From NCBI RefSeq assembly GCF_013403955.1, contig NZ_JABFDG010000010.1:1-51491 (forward strand): DNA of 51,491 nucleotides, read 5' to 3'. Both the position numbers and the translations under genes were made by a program. Within the stretch, counting starts at the first letter, position 1, and every line of letters begins with the position of its first letter. This DNA is from Winogradskyella vidalii. Lineage in GTDB: Bacteria; Bacteroidota; Bacteroidia; Flavobacteriales; Flavobacteriaceae. The notes under the pieces were generated by a model. That model was not told where the DNA came from and ran no database searches. It saw only the letters and a program-made list of their open reading frames with translations. Below, piece after piece: positions 10,358 to 18,248 of the stretch.

Positions 10358-10900
10358 TTATTCTGATGTTTTTAAATGTGTACTTAATTTTAAACCAAAA
10401 TTAGTGACCTTTTCCCAATCTGTATATTCTATTGGTACGTCAGATTTTGTTGGTCCATCAGTTAATTTCATGATTAATTTTATCATCAAGCGGTCTAAAA
10501 AAGTGTAAGATTTATAATCTAGTTTTCCGGCAAAGACTTCCAAGAAATCAGGTTTCCAATGCGTTGTTTTTAAAAACTTAATTAAATAAGGATTGGTGTC
10601 TATCGAATTTTTGTTTTCTTTTCTAGCCACTAAATTTACAGAGAAAAACGCTGTTGTTGTTTTATTAAGGGATTTAGAATTATTTTGAATGAATTCGGTT
10701 ACGTTTTTATGATGCTTACCATACCGAATACTGGCACCGATGATTATGAGATTAAATTCTGATAAATCTTCTTTAAACATAGCGATAGGGCAAAGCTTTG
10801 TTTTAATTTTATGAGCCTTAAATAAGGTATTTAATTTTTCGCAAATCTTTTTAGTTTGTCCATCTACAGAAGCATAAACTATCGCAATCTTTTGTTCCAT
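10358..10900 (-). CDS. hemG: HemG-type flavodoxin, menaquinone-dependent protoporphyrinogen IX dehydrogenase
   Basis: A 180-residue FMN-binding flavodoxin-fold protein. It aligns well with E. coli HemG from memory: IVYASVDGQTKKICEKL (phosphate loop), IIGASIRYGKHHKNVTEFI, FFSVNLVARKENKN, and the HemG-specific insert region YTFLDRLMIKLIMKLTDGPT followed by YTDWEKVTNF. The long-chain flavodoxin insert is what separates HemG from ordinary flavodoxins, so oxidation of protoporphyrinogen IX in haem synthesis is the best call. Many Bacteroidota use the unrelated HemY/PgoX; whether this strain also carries it cannot be seen here. No other haem genes are adjacent. Confidence 0.82.
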   Translation of the reverse strand: MEQKIAIVYASVDGQTKKICEKLNTLFKAHKIKTKLCPIAMFKEDLSEFNLIIIGASIRYGKHHKNVTEFIQNNSKSLNKTTTAFFSVNLVARKENKNSIDTNPYLIKFLKTTHWKPDFLEVFAGKLDYKSYTFLDRLMIKLIMKLTDGPTKSDVPIEYTDWEKVTNFGLKLSTHLKTSE

Positions 10901-11103
10901 GGTTCAGAGTTTGACTGTGTATTTTATAGTTTTTTGAACTAAATAACTCAATACATAGATAAGTTAAAAGTAATGATTTTTTGTGTGTATTTAAAGTATA
11001 GTGTTTGTTAAATAGATATATATATTAGTGTGAAAAAACACTCACTTTTAAAACTAGAAGGTAGATTTTAGTCAAATTATTAAGTGTAAATGTTTTTCTA
11101 ATT

Positions 11104-11775
11104 CTATTTTAACTGATGTTTGTCAATTGCTGTTGTTAATATTTCTAAGGCAGCCTTTTTGCTCCCAAAACCTTTAGATTCCATTTTATTAGGCCCTTTA
11201 TAGTTGGTAAACCATAATTGAACAATTTCAGAAACACCATTGTATTCATTATTTAATTCTTCAATAGAATTAATACGATATAATGTTGAAAGACGTGAAA
11301 CAGCAATTAACTTATCGTCTTGTTCGCCACGATCGGTTAAATACAAAACGCCTATAACTTTGCATTTTAGTATTTGACCTCTTTCTACTGGTGGTCCAAG
11401 AACAAGAATGTCTAACGGATCGCCATCGCCTCCTTTTTCTTTTGAAAGTAAGGTTTTGGGAATCATACCGTAATTTCCAGGATAACTAATATAATTTACA
11501 ACTCGTGGTTGGTTGTTAACCATTTCCCATTCTACGTTTCCTGTAGCTTTATTTAATTCCCATTTATCAAGGGTACCAGCTGGAATTTCAATTATCGCAT
11601 TTACATCACCATTTTCTAAACGAGGCTCAATATCAGTTAGTAAATTGACTTTAGGTGTTATTGCTTCAGATTTATTTTCGCTATTTTTTGAAGTTTTATT
11701 GTTTTGTTCTGAATGGCAATTTATAAATAATAAGGTTGAAGCTGTGAATAGGAGAAGAGTGGTATTTTTTAACAT
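11104..11775 (-). CDS. ppa: Family I inorganic pyrophosphatase, lipid-anchored
   Basis: Hydrolyses pyrophosphate to two phosphates. The active-site signature GGDGDPLDILVL with metal-binding Asp residues is present at about residues 121-132, with GNYGMIPKTL and RGEQDDKLIAV in the expected order. The unusual point is the N-terminus: MLKNTTLLLFTASTLLFINC is a lipoprotein signal with the lipid-bearing Cys at position 20, followed by a Ser/Asn/Lys-rich linker of about 20 residues. The enzyme should therefore act outside the cytoplasm, anchored in the envelope, rather than supporting cytoplasmic biosynthesis as classical Ppa does. Length is 223 residues against about 175 for E. coli Ppa; the extra length is the signal and linker. 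Confidence 0.9.
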   Translation of the reverse strand: MLKNTTLLLFTASTLLFINCHSEQNNKTSKNSENKSEAITPKVNLLTDIEPRLENGDVNAIIEIPAGTLDKWELNKATGNVEWEMVNNQPRVVNYISYPGNYGMIPKTLLSKEKGGDGDPLDILVLGPPVERGQILKCKVIGVLYLTDRGEQDDKLIAVSRLSTLYRINSIEELNNEYNGVSEIVQLWFTNYKGPNKMESKGFGSKKAALEILTTAIDKHQLK

Positions 11776-11833
11776 ATGATTAAACTTAAATGGTTAAATA
11801 TTAAGCTAATATTTTAAAGTTTTACTAAAAACA

Positions 11834-11866
11834 AAAAATCCGTAATGGATAGCATTACGGATTTTT
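11834..11866. terminator. Bidirectional terminator between the coiled-coil gene and the pyrophosphatase gene
   Basis: A 14-bp perfect stem AAAAATCCGTAATG / CATTACGGATTTTT with loop GATAG and T runs on both sides. It lies 22 bases beyond the stop of the coiled-coil membrane protein gene (minus), so the pyrophosphatase gene is probably transcribed separately. Confidence 0.9.
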
Positions 11867-11887
11867 TTAAATATTGTAAAATAGACT

Positions 11888-12496
11888 TTATGATTTATGT
11901 TTATTTAACTCATCTTGTAACTGACGTCTTACTTTTTGCTCGCGCTCCAAAGCATTTCTTCTATGCTCTTCGAATTCAGTTTCAACTTCATCAAGTTTGT
12001 GTTTAGCTTCACGAGTAGCTGAGTTGCTTCCTTTAAATTTATAGATGAATAAAAATAATAAGGCTAAAAGACCCCCTATAATACTCCACATTAAAACTTT
12101 ATAACTAGCTTTACTAGTTTGAATGCCAAATAATGAGATGTTATTTTTTTCGTCATTGGTAGCATTCAATGTCGATTCTGTGTTTGAAAGATTTGATTTT
12201 AAACTTTCAATTTCTTCAGCTTGTGTTTTAACAACAGCTTGAGTGTCTGATAAATCTTTATGTACCGCTTGTAATGAATCTAAAACATGAGCTTTTAGAG
12301 TAAACAACCAAGTTTGCTTAACCACTTTATATTCTTGGTATCTACCAGACTTTTTAATTACATACTCAAACTGGTTATCTATAGTACCACTGTTTAGTGA
12401 TAATTTTTCTTCAGTATCATCAGCAGTTTGTGCTTTTAAATTTTGAAAACTAAGTGTAATTAATAGAATTACAGCAACTTGAGTTAAGAATTTCAT
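11888..12496 (-). CDS. Exported coiled-coil membrane protein (sometimes mislabelled tRNA methyltransferase)
   Basis: A 202-residue protein with a signal peptide (MKFLTQVAVILLITLSFQNLKAQ), a periplasmic part with a heptad-like coiled coil at about residues 75-115 (DLSDTQAVVKTQAEEIESLK), one membrane helix at about 131-151, and a highly charged C-terminal coiled coil (about 160-202, EVETEFEEHRRNALEREQKV). It has no S-adenosylmethionine fold or SPOUT knot. I recall this flavobacterial family often carrying the name 'tRNA (guanine-N1)-methyltransferase' in databases; the sequence gives no support for that. A structural or scaffold role across the inner membrane is possible, but the function is unknown. 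Confidence 0.85.
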   Translation of the reverse strand: MKFLTQVAVILLITLSFQNLKAQTADDTEEKLSLNSGTIDNQFEYVIKKSGRYQEYKVVKQTWLFTLKAHVLDSLQAVHKDLSDTQAVVKTQAEEIESLKSNLSNTESTLNATNDEKNNISLFGIQTSKASYKVLMWSIIGGLLALLFLFIYKFKGSNSATREAKHKLDEVETEFEEHRRNALEREQKVRRQLQDELNKHKS

Positions 12497-12579
12497 CTTA
12501 GAAGTAATTTTGTTTTGATTAAGTTAATTGGACGCCAAGATAATAATTTTATGAATACTTCATAGAAGAATTACTAAAC

Positions 12580-12610
12580 AAATAGCCTTACTAATTTAGT
12601 AAGGCTATTT
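12580..12610 (-). terminator. Terminator downstream of the GAPDH gene
   Basis: A 14-bp perfect stem AAATAGCCTTACTA / TAGTAAGGCTATTT around a 3-base loop. It lies about 127 bases past the GAPDH stop on minus and precedes the coiled-coil gene. The T tract is modest. Confidence 0.7.
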
Positions 12611-12736
12611 ATATACGGTAAAAGTTTTAGTTTAGATGTTCGGATTTTTAGTAATATTCTACCGTTTTAAGGAGAATTCAAAGTAAAAAACTGTTGTCTT
12701 AATAAAAAAATGCAAACTTATAGTCTTTTTAAATCC

Positions 12737-14185
12737 TTAATAATAAGCATAACGTCTCACTTTAGAAATGTATTTGGCTAAACGAATAACTTGGTGACTG
12801 TAGCCATATTCATTATCGTACCATATATATAATACTACATTTTTACCATCTTTTCTAACTATGGTCGCTTTGCTATCGTAAATTGCAGGCGCGGAGCTAC
12901 CAATAATATCGCTTGAAACGAGTTCGTCACTCATTTCGTATTTAATCTGTTCAACTAAATTTCCTTCGAGCGCGTACTTTTTAATTATAGTGTTTACACT
13001 ATTTACTGAAGTTTCATTTTCTAACTCTAAGTTAAGAATAGCTAATGAGCCATTAGGAACAGGAACTCTTATCGCATTAGAGGTTAGTTTTCCTTCTAAG
13101 ATAGGGATTGCCTTACTTACCGCTTTTCCTGCACCAGTTTCTGTAATTACCATATTTAAAGCAGCAGCACGTCCACGTCTATATTTACTGTGGAAGTTAT
13201 CGACTAAATTTTGGTCGTTTGTATACGCGTGTATAGTTTCTAAGTGGCCTGTTTTAATACCAAAAGAATCTTCAATTGCTTTTAAAATCGGGGTAATGGC
13301 ATTGGTTGTACAAGATGCCGCTGAAAAAATATCAATATTATCAGGATGGTATTCTAAATGATTTACACCGTGTACTATATTAGGGGTTCCTTTACCTGGC
13401 GCCGTGAGTAAAACTTTATCGACGCCTTTAGATTTTAGATGTCTTTTTAAGGCGTCTTTATCTCTAAAAGCACCTGTGTTATCAATAACTAGGGCGTTAT
13501 TTATACGATATTGTGTGTAATCAATATCTTCTGGGGCGTTGGCTGATATGATGTTTACAGTAGTTCCATTTATAATTAAAGCTGAATTCTCAACATCAAC
13601 ATTAACGATACCTGAAAAATCACCATGTACAGAATCGTTTCTTAATAAAGAGGCGCGCTTTTCTAAAACGGTTTCATTAATTTCTCCTCTGGTAACAATA
13701 GCTCGTAGTCGTAACTGTGTTCCTTTTCCTGTTTTAGTCATTAATTCTCTGGCGACTAAACGTCCTATTCTTCCAAAACCATAAAGGACCACATCTTTAG
13801 GCTCAATAGTTTTATTGTCTTTAGCATTACTTAATTTTGAAGACACAAATGCTGTAGCGTTACTATATTTCTGATCTTCTAAATGAAATTCGTAAGTTAG
13901 TTTTCCGATATCTAACTTAGCAGGAGGTAAGTTGAGCGCATTAATAGCTTGTGCGATTTCTACGGAGTCGAAAATAGAAATTGGTTTTTGAACAAATTTA
14001 CCTGCATACTCATGTAAGTTTAAAATTTCGCTCACATTTCGGTCTATTAATTGATTTCTAAATAAGACCAATTCTATAGATTTATCGTACCATAAATCGC
14101 TTACAATTTTAATAAATTCTACGGTTGCTCTGCGACGATCGGCTTGAAACGCTAACTCTTTTTCGTAAGTGTCGTTAAATCCCAT
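12737..14185 (-). CDS. gap: Glyceraldehyde-3-phosphate dehydrogenase, long form
   Basis: Oxidises and phosphorylates glyceraldehyde 3-phosphate to 1,3-bisphosphoglycerate, or works in reverse for gluconeogenesis. At 482 residues it is some 145 longer than canonical GAPDH (about 335). The extra part is an N-terminal helical extension of about 125 residues ahead of the Rossmann motif YGFGRIGRLVAREL. The catalytic Cys292 sits in AASCTTNAITP, with GRAAALNMVITETGAGKAV after it. The substrate-loop sequence RVPVPNGS departs from the more common RVPTPNVS. This long class is known in Bacteroidota and some other bacteria; cofactor preference (NAD or NADP) and direction cannot be read from the sequence. 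The gene stands alone with its own terminator. Confidence 0.92.
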   Translation of the reverse strand: MGFNDTYEKELAFQADRRRATVEFIKIVSDLWYDKSIELVLFRNQLIDRNVSEILNLHEYAGKFVQKPISIFDSVEIAQAINALNLPPAKLDIGKLTYEFHLEDQKYSNATAFVSSKLSNAKDNKTIEPKDVVLYGFGRIGRLVARELMTKTGKGTQLRLRAIVTRGEINETVLEKRASLLRNDSVHGDFSGIVNVDVENSALIINGTTVNIISANAPEDIDYTQYRINNALVIDNTGAFRDKDALKRHLKSKGVDKVLLTAPGKGTPNIVHGVNHLEYHPDNIDIFSAASCTTNAITPILKAIEDSFGIKTGHLETIHAYTNDQNLVDNFHSKYRRGRAAALNMVITETGAGKAVSKAIPILEGKLTSNAIRVPVPNGSLAILNLELENETSVNSVNTIIKKYALEGNLVEQIKYEMSDELVSSDIIGSSAPAIYDSKATIVRKDGKNVVLYIWYDNEYGYSHQVIRLAKYISKVRRYAYY

Positions 14186-14278
14186 GTATTCTTTGGTTTA
14201 GTGTGAATTTGATATTGAATTTTGCGCAAAAGTAACAAAATTTCAAACGTTTTCGTAAAACAAATATTTAAAAATAAA

Positions 14279-14309
14279 ACCCCTTCAAAGTCTTAATCTT
14301 TGAAGGGGT
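14279..14309 (-). terminator. Terminator of the HtrA-like protease gene
   Basis: A 12-bp perfect stem ACCCCTTCAAAG / CTTTGAAGGGGT with a 7-base loop. Read on minus it is followed by TTTTATTTTT. It starts 25 bases beyond the protease stop. Confidence 0.88.
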
Positions 14310-14333
14310 GAATTTATAAGTTGAGGAACTCGT

Positions 14334-15743
14334 TTATCTAAAATTAAAAACTACTTTTTCGCCATTTGTATTAATAATTTCAATTTGAAGTTGTTCATTA
14401 TAACTTCTTGTTTTTATTGCATTATCGGCATCTTCAATGTTTAATATTTTTTCACCATTAATTTTGGTGATAATACTTCCTTCTTCAACACCACTTCGTA
14501 TCCAATTGGGTTTATAATTTTCATCTAATTCAGAAATCTTAACACCATAATCAGCATTGAAACGTTTTAAATCTTTTTTAGATGCATTCTTAATCATACC
14601 AATTGTAGGCAAAATAAAACTAGACGGTTTTAATAAGGTAACCGATACAACTTCTTCGTCACCATCTCTTAATAAAGTTACGTTAACCGTATCATCAGGA
14701 CTTTTAGTTTTTAAATAGCCAGTTAAATCAGAAAACTGGTTAATATTAACATGGTCAATTTTCTTAATAATATCTCCAGATTTTATACCTGCTTTTTTAG
14801 CACCAGTATCTTCTTGAACTTCGCTAACATAAAAGCCTTCTGTTGTTTTAGTTTCTAATTTTTCAGCTAAAGCACTATTTAATGGATTGCCTACTACACC
14901 AAGAATACCATTTTGAACATTACCATATTCCATAATGTCATTCACAATTTTGCGAGCAATATTACTTGGCACAGCAAATGAATAGCCAATATAAGAACCC
15001 GTTTGTGATGATATGGCTGTGTTTATACCAATTAAATCACCATTTGTATTAACCAGAGCACCTCCCGAATTTCCTGGGTTTACAGCGGCATCTGTTTGAA
15101 TAAATGACTGTGAGTGCTGACCTGTTAAATCTCTAGATTTAGCACTAATGATACCTGCGGTAACTGTAGAATTTAAGTTAAACGGATTTCCTACGGCTAA
15201 AACCCATTCACCGATTTTGGCATTTTCAGAATCACCAAAGGCCATAAAAGGTAAGTCTTCATCAGTTTCTATTTTTAATAAGGCAATATCAGTCGCTTCA
15301 TCAGTACCAATTAATTCAGCATTATACGCTTTGTTGTTGTTTAATGTTATACTGATTTCATTAGCATTTTTTATCACGTGATTATTAGTGACAATGTAGC
15401 CCGTTGGTGATATAATAACACCACTTCCTGTACCCACTTGGGCACGTTGCGAACTACGGCCATAAAATAAGTCGCGCATAGAAGTTGGTGAACTTACAAT
15501 AGCAGTATTCTTTACGTGTACAACAGCGTCTATAGATTTTTCAGCTGCTTCTACAAAATTAGGTGCTAAAGCAGCACTATTATTTACGGTATTGTGCGTA
15601 GATGTCGGCACAAAAACAGGGTAATCATTAGACTGCTCAACAGTCAAGTTTTGAGGTTCATTTTCAATAAATAACTTATAGCCTCCTAAGGTTAAAAGTC
15701 CACCTAATACCGAAACAAACACTAAGGTTATAATCTTCTTCAT
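14334..15743 (-). CDS. htrA: Periplasmic Do-like serine protease (DegP/HtrA family)
   Basis: A quality-control protease and chaperone for misfolded envelope proteins. The N-terminus MKKIITLVFVSVLGGLLTLGGYKLF is a signal anchor. The trypsin-like domain shows the full triad: His122 in IVTNNHVIKNA, Asp152 in EATDIALLKI and Ser226 in VNPGNSGGALVN. Two PDZ domains follow: one at about residues 285-375 (GAKKAGIKSGDIIKKIDHVN), and a shorter one at about 395-469 (VEEGSIITKINGEKILNIED). At 469 residues this matches the DegP/DegQ layout. It is transcribed divergently from dapF; the upstream 140 bases contain no clear consensus promoter. Confidence 0.94.
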   Translation of the reverse strand: MKKIITLVFVSVLGGLLTLGGYKLFIENEPQNLTVEQSNDYPVFVPTSTHNTVNNSAALAPNFVEAAEKSIDAVVHVKNTAIVSSPTSMRDLFYGRSSQRAQVGTGSGVIISPTGYIVTNNHVIKNANEISITLNNNKAYNAELIGTDEATDIALLKIETDEDLPFMAFGDSENAKIGEWVLAVGNPFNLNSTVTAGIISAKSRDLTGQHSQSFIQTDAAVNPGNSGGALVNTNGDLIGINTAISSQTGSYIGYSFAVPSNIARKIVNDIMEYGNVQNGILGVVGNPLNSALAEKLETKTTEGFYVSEVQEDTGAKKAGIKSGDIIKKIDHVNINQFSDLTGYLKTKSPDDTVNVTLLRDGDEEVVSVTLLKPSSFILPTIGMIKNASKKDLKRFNADYGVKISELDENYKPNWIRSGVEEGSIITKINGEKILNIEDADNAIKTRSYNEQLQIEIINTNGEKVVFNFR

Positions 15744-15881
15744 AATTTTTCAGATTTTAGTTTAGTTATTTTTATTCAACGATTAAAATTAGAAAATTAT
15801 TGAATCCGTTTTTTGATTTAACGCCTTTTTAACGTCAATTTTAACTAGCGTTTAACAACTCAATTTAAAGTCTAATATGCT

Positions 15882-15889
15882 TATATTTG
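15882..15889 (+). promoter_or_regulatory. -7 promoter element ahead of dapF (TATATTTG)
   Basis: Exact TAnnTTTG match ending 12 bases before the preferred ATG of dapF. No -33 TTG at proper spacing. A start only a few bases after the predicted transcript start implies a very short leader. Confidence 0.5.
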
Positions 15890-15901
15890 CCATCAATTAT
15901 G

Positions 15902-16681
15902 ATGAAAATGACATTTTATAAATATCAAGGTACCGGAAACGATTTTGTAATTGTAGATAATCGTTTACAAATTATAAACAAAAATGATACCGAACGGATT
16001 GAGCGCTTATGCGACAGACGTTTTGGCATTGGCGCAGACGGTTTTATACTGTTAGAAAATGACAAAAACACCGATTTTAAAATGGTGTATTACAATGCTG
16101 ATGGCAACGAGAGTACGATGTGTGGTAATGGCGGACGCTGTATTGTTGCTTTTGCTAAATTTCTAGGTATTATTGAAAATGAAGCCGAATTTATAGCTAT
16201 TGATGGTCTTCATAAAGCCAAAATTGAAAATGAAACGGTGCACCTTCAAATGCAAGATGTATCTGAAATTAAAGCGTTTGATCAGCATTTGTTTTTAGAT
16301 ACAGGATCACCACATCATGTTGAAATGGTTACTGATGTAGCTCATCTTGAGGTAAAATCTAAGGGCTCAAAAATTAGATATGGTGAACCCTATAATGAAG
16401 CGGGAACTAATGTGAATTTTGTAGAGCAGTTGACTGCCGATAATTTTGAAGTTAGAACCTATGAGCGTGGTGTAGAAGATGAAACCCTGTCATGTGGAAC
16501 GGGTGTAACAGCAGTAGCTTTAGCGATGCATAAATCTAATAAAACGACCAGTAATATTGTAAATTTAAAAGTACAAGGTGGCCAACTTAAAGTTACTTTT
16601 AATTCTACAGAAAACGGCTATGATAATATTTGGCTCATTGGTCCTGCTGTACAAGTTTTTAAAGGTGAAATTGAATGGTAA
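15902..16681 (+). CDS. dapF: Diaminopimelate epimerase
   Basis: Interconverts LL- and meso-diaminopimelate, the last step before lysine and the source of the peptidoglycan cross-linking residue. The two catalytic cysteines are present: Cys74 in TMCGNGGRC and Cys198 in TLSCGTGVTAVA. The conserved N-terminus FYKYQGTGNDFVIVDNR is also seen. ATG at 15902 (MKMTFYKYQG) is chosen because it reproduces the usual start; ATGs at 15899 and 15908 and a TTG at 15887 (inside the -7 box) are alternatives. Length 259 is normal. It heads a tightly packed plus-strand cluster; its stop overlaps the start of the next gene by 7 bases. Confidence 0.96.
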   Translation: MKMTFYKYQGTGNDFVIVDNRLQIINKNDTERIERLCDRRFGIGADGFILLENDKNTDFKMVYYNADGNESTMCGNGGRCIVAFAKFLGIIENEAEFIAIDGLHKAKIENETVHLQMQDVSEIKAFDQHLFLDTGSPHHVEMVTDVAHLEVKSKGSKIRYGEPYNEAGTNVNFVEQLTADNFEVRTYERGVEDETLSCGTGVTAVALAMHKSNKTTSNIVNLKVQGGQLKVTFNSTENGYDNIWLIGPAVQVFKGEIEW

Positions 16682-17199
16682 GTCTCAAAGGAAAAGATAT
16701 TTACTTAAGAGCCTTAGAACCTGAGGATTTAGAGTTTGTCTACAGTATTGAAAACGATACAAGTTTATGGTATTTGAGTGATACACAAACCCCATATTCT
16801 AAATTTTTAATCAAGCAATATCTTGAGAATGCTCAACAAGATATTTTTGAAGCTAAGCAATTACGATTGGCTATTTGTAATTTAAATAACGAAACCATGG
16901 GGTTAATTGATGTCTTTGATTTTGATATAAAAAATAAGCGTGCAGGTATAGGAATTTTGATTCAAAATGAAAACAATAGAAATCAAGGTTATGGTAAAGA
17001 AGCTTTAAAATTATTGGTAGATTATTGTTTCCAAACTTTACATTTGCATCAAGTTTACGCTAATATTTCTGAAAATAATTTAGCAAGTTTAAGGCTATTT
17101 GAGGCCAATGGTTTTAAAAAAATAGGTCTAAAAAAAGATTGGAGTTTTGATGGTAAAACATACGCTAACGAATACCTTTTACAACACATTAACAATTAA
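16675..17199 (+). CDS. GNAT-family N-acetyltransferase (RimJ/RimL-like)
   Basis: A 174-residue acetyl-CoA-dependent acetyltransferase. The N-terminus (GKDIYLRALEPEDLEFVYSIEND) and the CoA-binding segment (IGILIQNENNRNQGYGKEAL, with the Q/R-x-x-G-x-G loop at about residues 97-108) fit the RimJ/RimL/SpeG-type subgroup, which acetylates ribosomal protein N-termini, polyamines or amino-acid analogues. The substrate is not evident. Its ATG overlaps the end of dapF, so it is translated from the same message. It is followed 2 bases later by mltG. Confidence 0.88.
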   Translation: MVSLKGKDIYLRALEPEDLEFVYSIENDTSLWYLSDTQTPYSKFLIKQYLENAQQDIFEAKQLRLAICNLNNETMGLIDVFDFDIKNKRAGIGILIQNENNRNQGYGKEALKLLVDYCFQTLHLHQVYANISENNLASLRLFEANGFKKIGLKKDWSFDGKTYANEYLLQHINN

Positions 17200-17201
17200 C
17201 T

Positions 17202-18245
17202 ATGTACTTTAAAAAAATTCTTTGGGCTGTTGCTCTTATTGGTTTACTAATCTGTGGTGGCTTTGCTTATTACATATACGGAACAATGTTTTCGCCTAAT
17301 ACAAAGTTTAATAATGAAACTGCTTATATCTATGTACCATCAAGTGCTAGTTATGAAGACGTACGCTCACAATTAGAGCCACTTTTATATGATATTGAAG
17401 CGTTTGATGCTTTGGCTAAACAGAAAAAATATACTACAAATTTAAAAGCAGGACGATTTGCGATAACTAAAGGCATGAATAATAATGCTATTATTAATAG
17501 CATACGAAGTAGAAATCTTCCATTGAAAATTGCATTTAATAATCAACATAATTTAAAGGATTTAGCAGGACGAATAAGTACACAAATTGAAGCCGATAGT
17601 TTAGCGCTTTACCAAGCAATGACAGACGAGACTTTTTTATCTGAAAATGGTTTTAATAAAGCGACAGCTTTAGGAATGTACTTGCCCAATAGCTACGAAT
17701 TTTTTTGGAATAGCTCTGCAGAGACATTTAGAAATAAAATGCTGAAGGAGTATAATCGGTTTTGGACAGCAGCCAGAAAAGCACAAGCTGAAAAATTAAA
17801 CTTGAGTCAGAATGAAGTCATTACTTTAGCCTCAATTGTACATGAAGAATCTAAACAAGCCGATGAGCAACCTAGAGTAGCAGGTGTCTATTTAAATCGA
17901 TTACGTATTGGTATGCCCTTACAAGCTGATCCAACTTTGAAATTTGCGGCTTATCAATTACCAAAATATCAAAATACAATTATTAGACGTGTACTCAATA
18001 TTCATAAAGACATAGACTCACCGTATAATACATATAGAAATCTAGGGTTGCCACCAGGTCCTATTGCTATGCCAGATTTATCGGCTATTAATGCGGTTTT
18101 AAATCCAGAGAGTCATAGTTATTTATATTTTGCAGCAGATGCGAAGCGTATTGGTTATCATAAATTTGCTAAAACCTTAGGGCAGCATAATAATAATGCG
18201 AGAGCGTATCATCGTTATTTATCGTCTCAAGGGATTAATAAATAA
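17202..18245 (+). CDS. mltG: Endolytic murein transglycosylase
   Basis: Cuts nascent peptidoglycan strands inside the chain and so sets glycan length; anchored in the inner membrane. One N-terminal membrane helix (about residues 5-26) precedes the YceG domain. The catalytic region ITLASIVHEESKQADEQ carries Glu215/Glu216, followed by PRVAGVYLNRLRIGMPLQAD and DSPYNTY...GLPPGPI, all hallmarks of MltG. Length 347 is typical. It is co-transcribed with dapF, a sensible link between peptidoglycan precursor supply and wall processing, and is 3 bases from the next gene. Confidence 0.95.
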   Translation: MYFKKILWAVALIGLLICGGFAYYIYGTMFSPNTKFNNETAYIYVPSSASYEDVRSQLEPLLYDIEAFDALAKQKKYTTNLKAGRFAITKGMNNNAIINSIRSRNLPLKIAFNNQHNLKDLAGRISTQIEADSLALYQAMTDETFLSENGFNKATALGMYLPNSYEFFWNSSAETFRNKMLKEYNRFWTAARKAQAEKLNLSQNEVITLASIVHEESKQADEQPRVAGVYLNRLRIGMPLQADPTLKFAAYQLPKYQNTIIRRVLNIHKDIDSPYNTYRNLGLPPGPIAMPDLSAINAVLNPESHSYLYFAADAKRIGYHKFAKTLGQHNNNARAYHRYLSSQGINK

Positions 18246-18248
18246 GAT

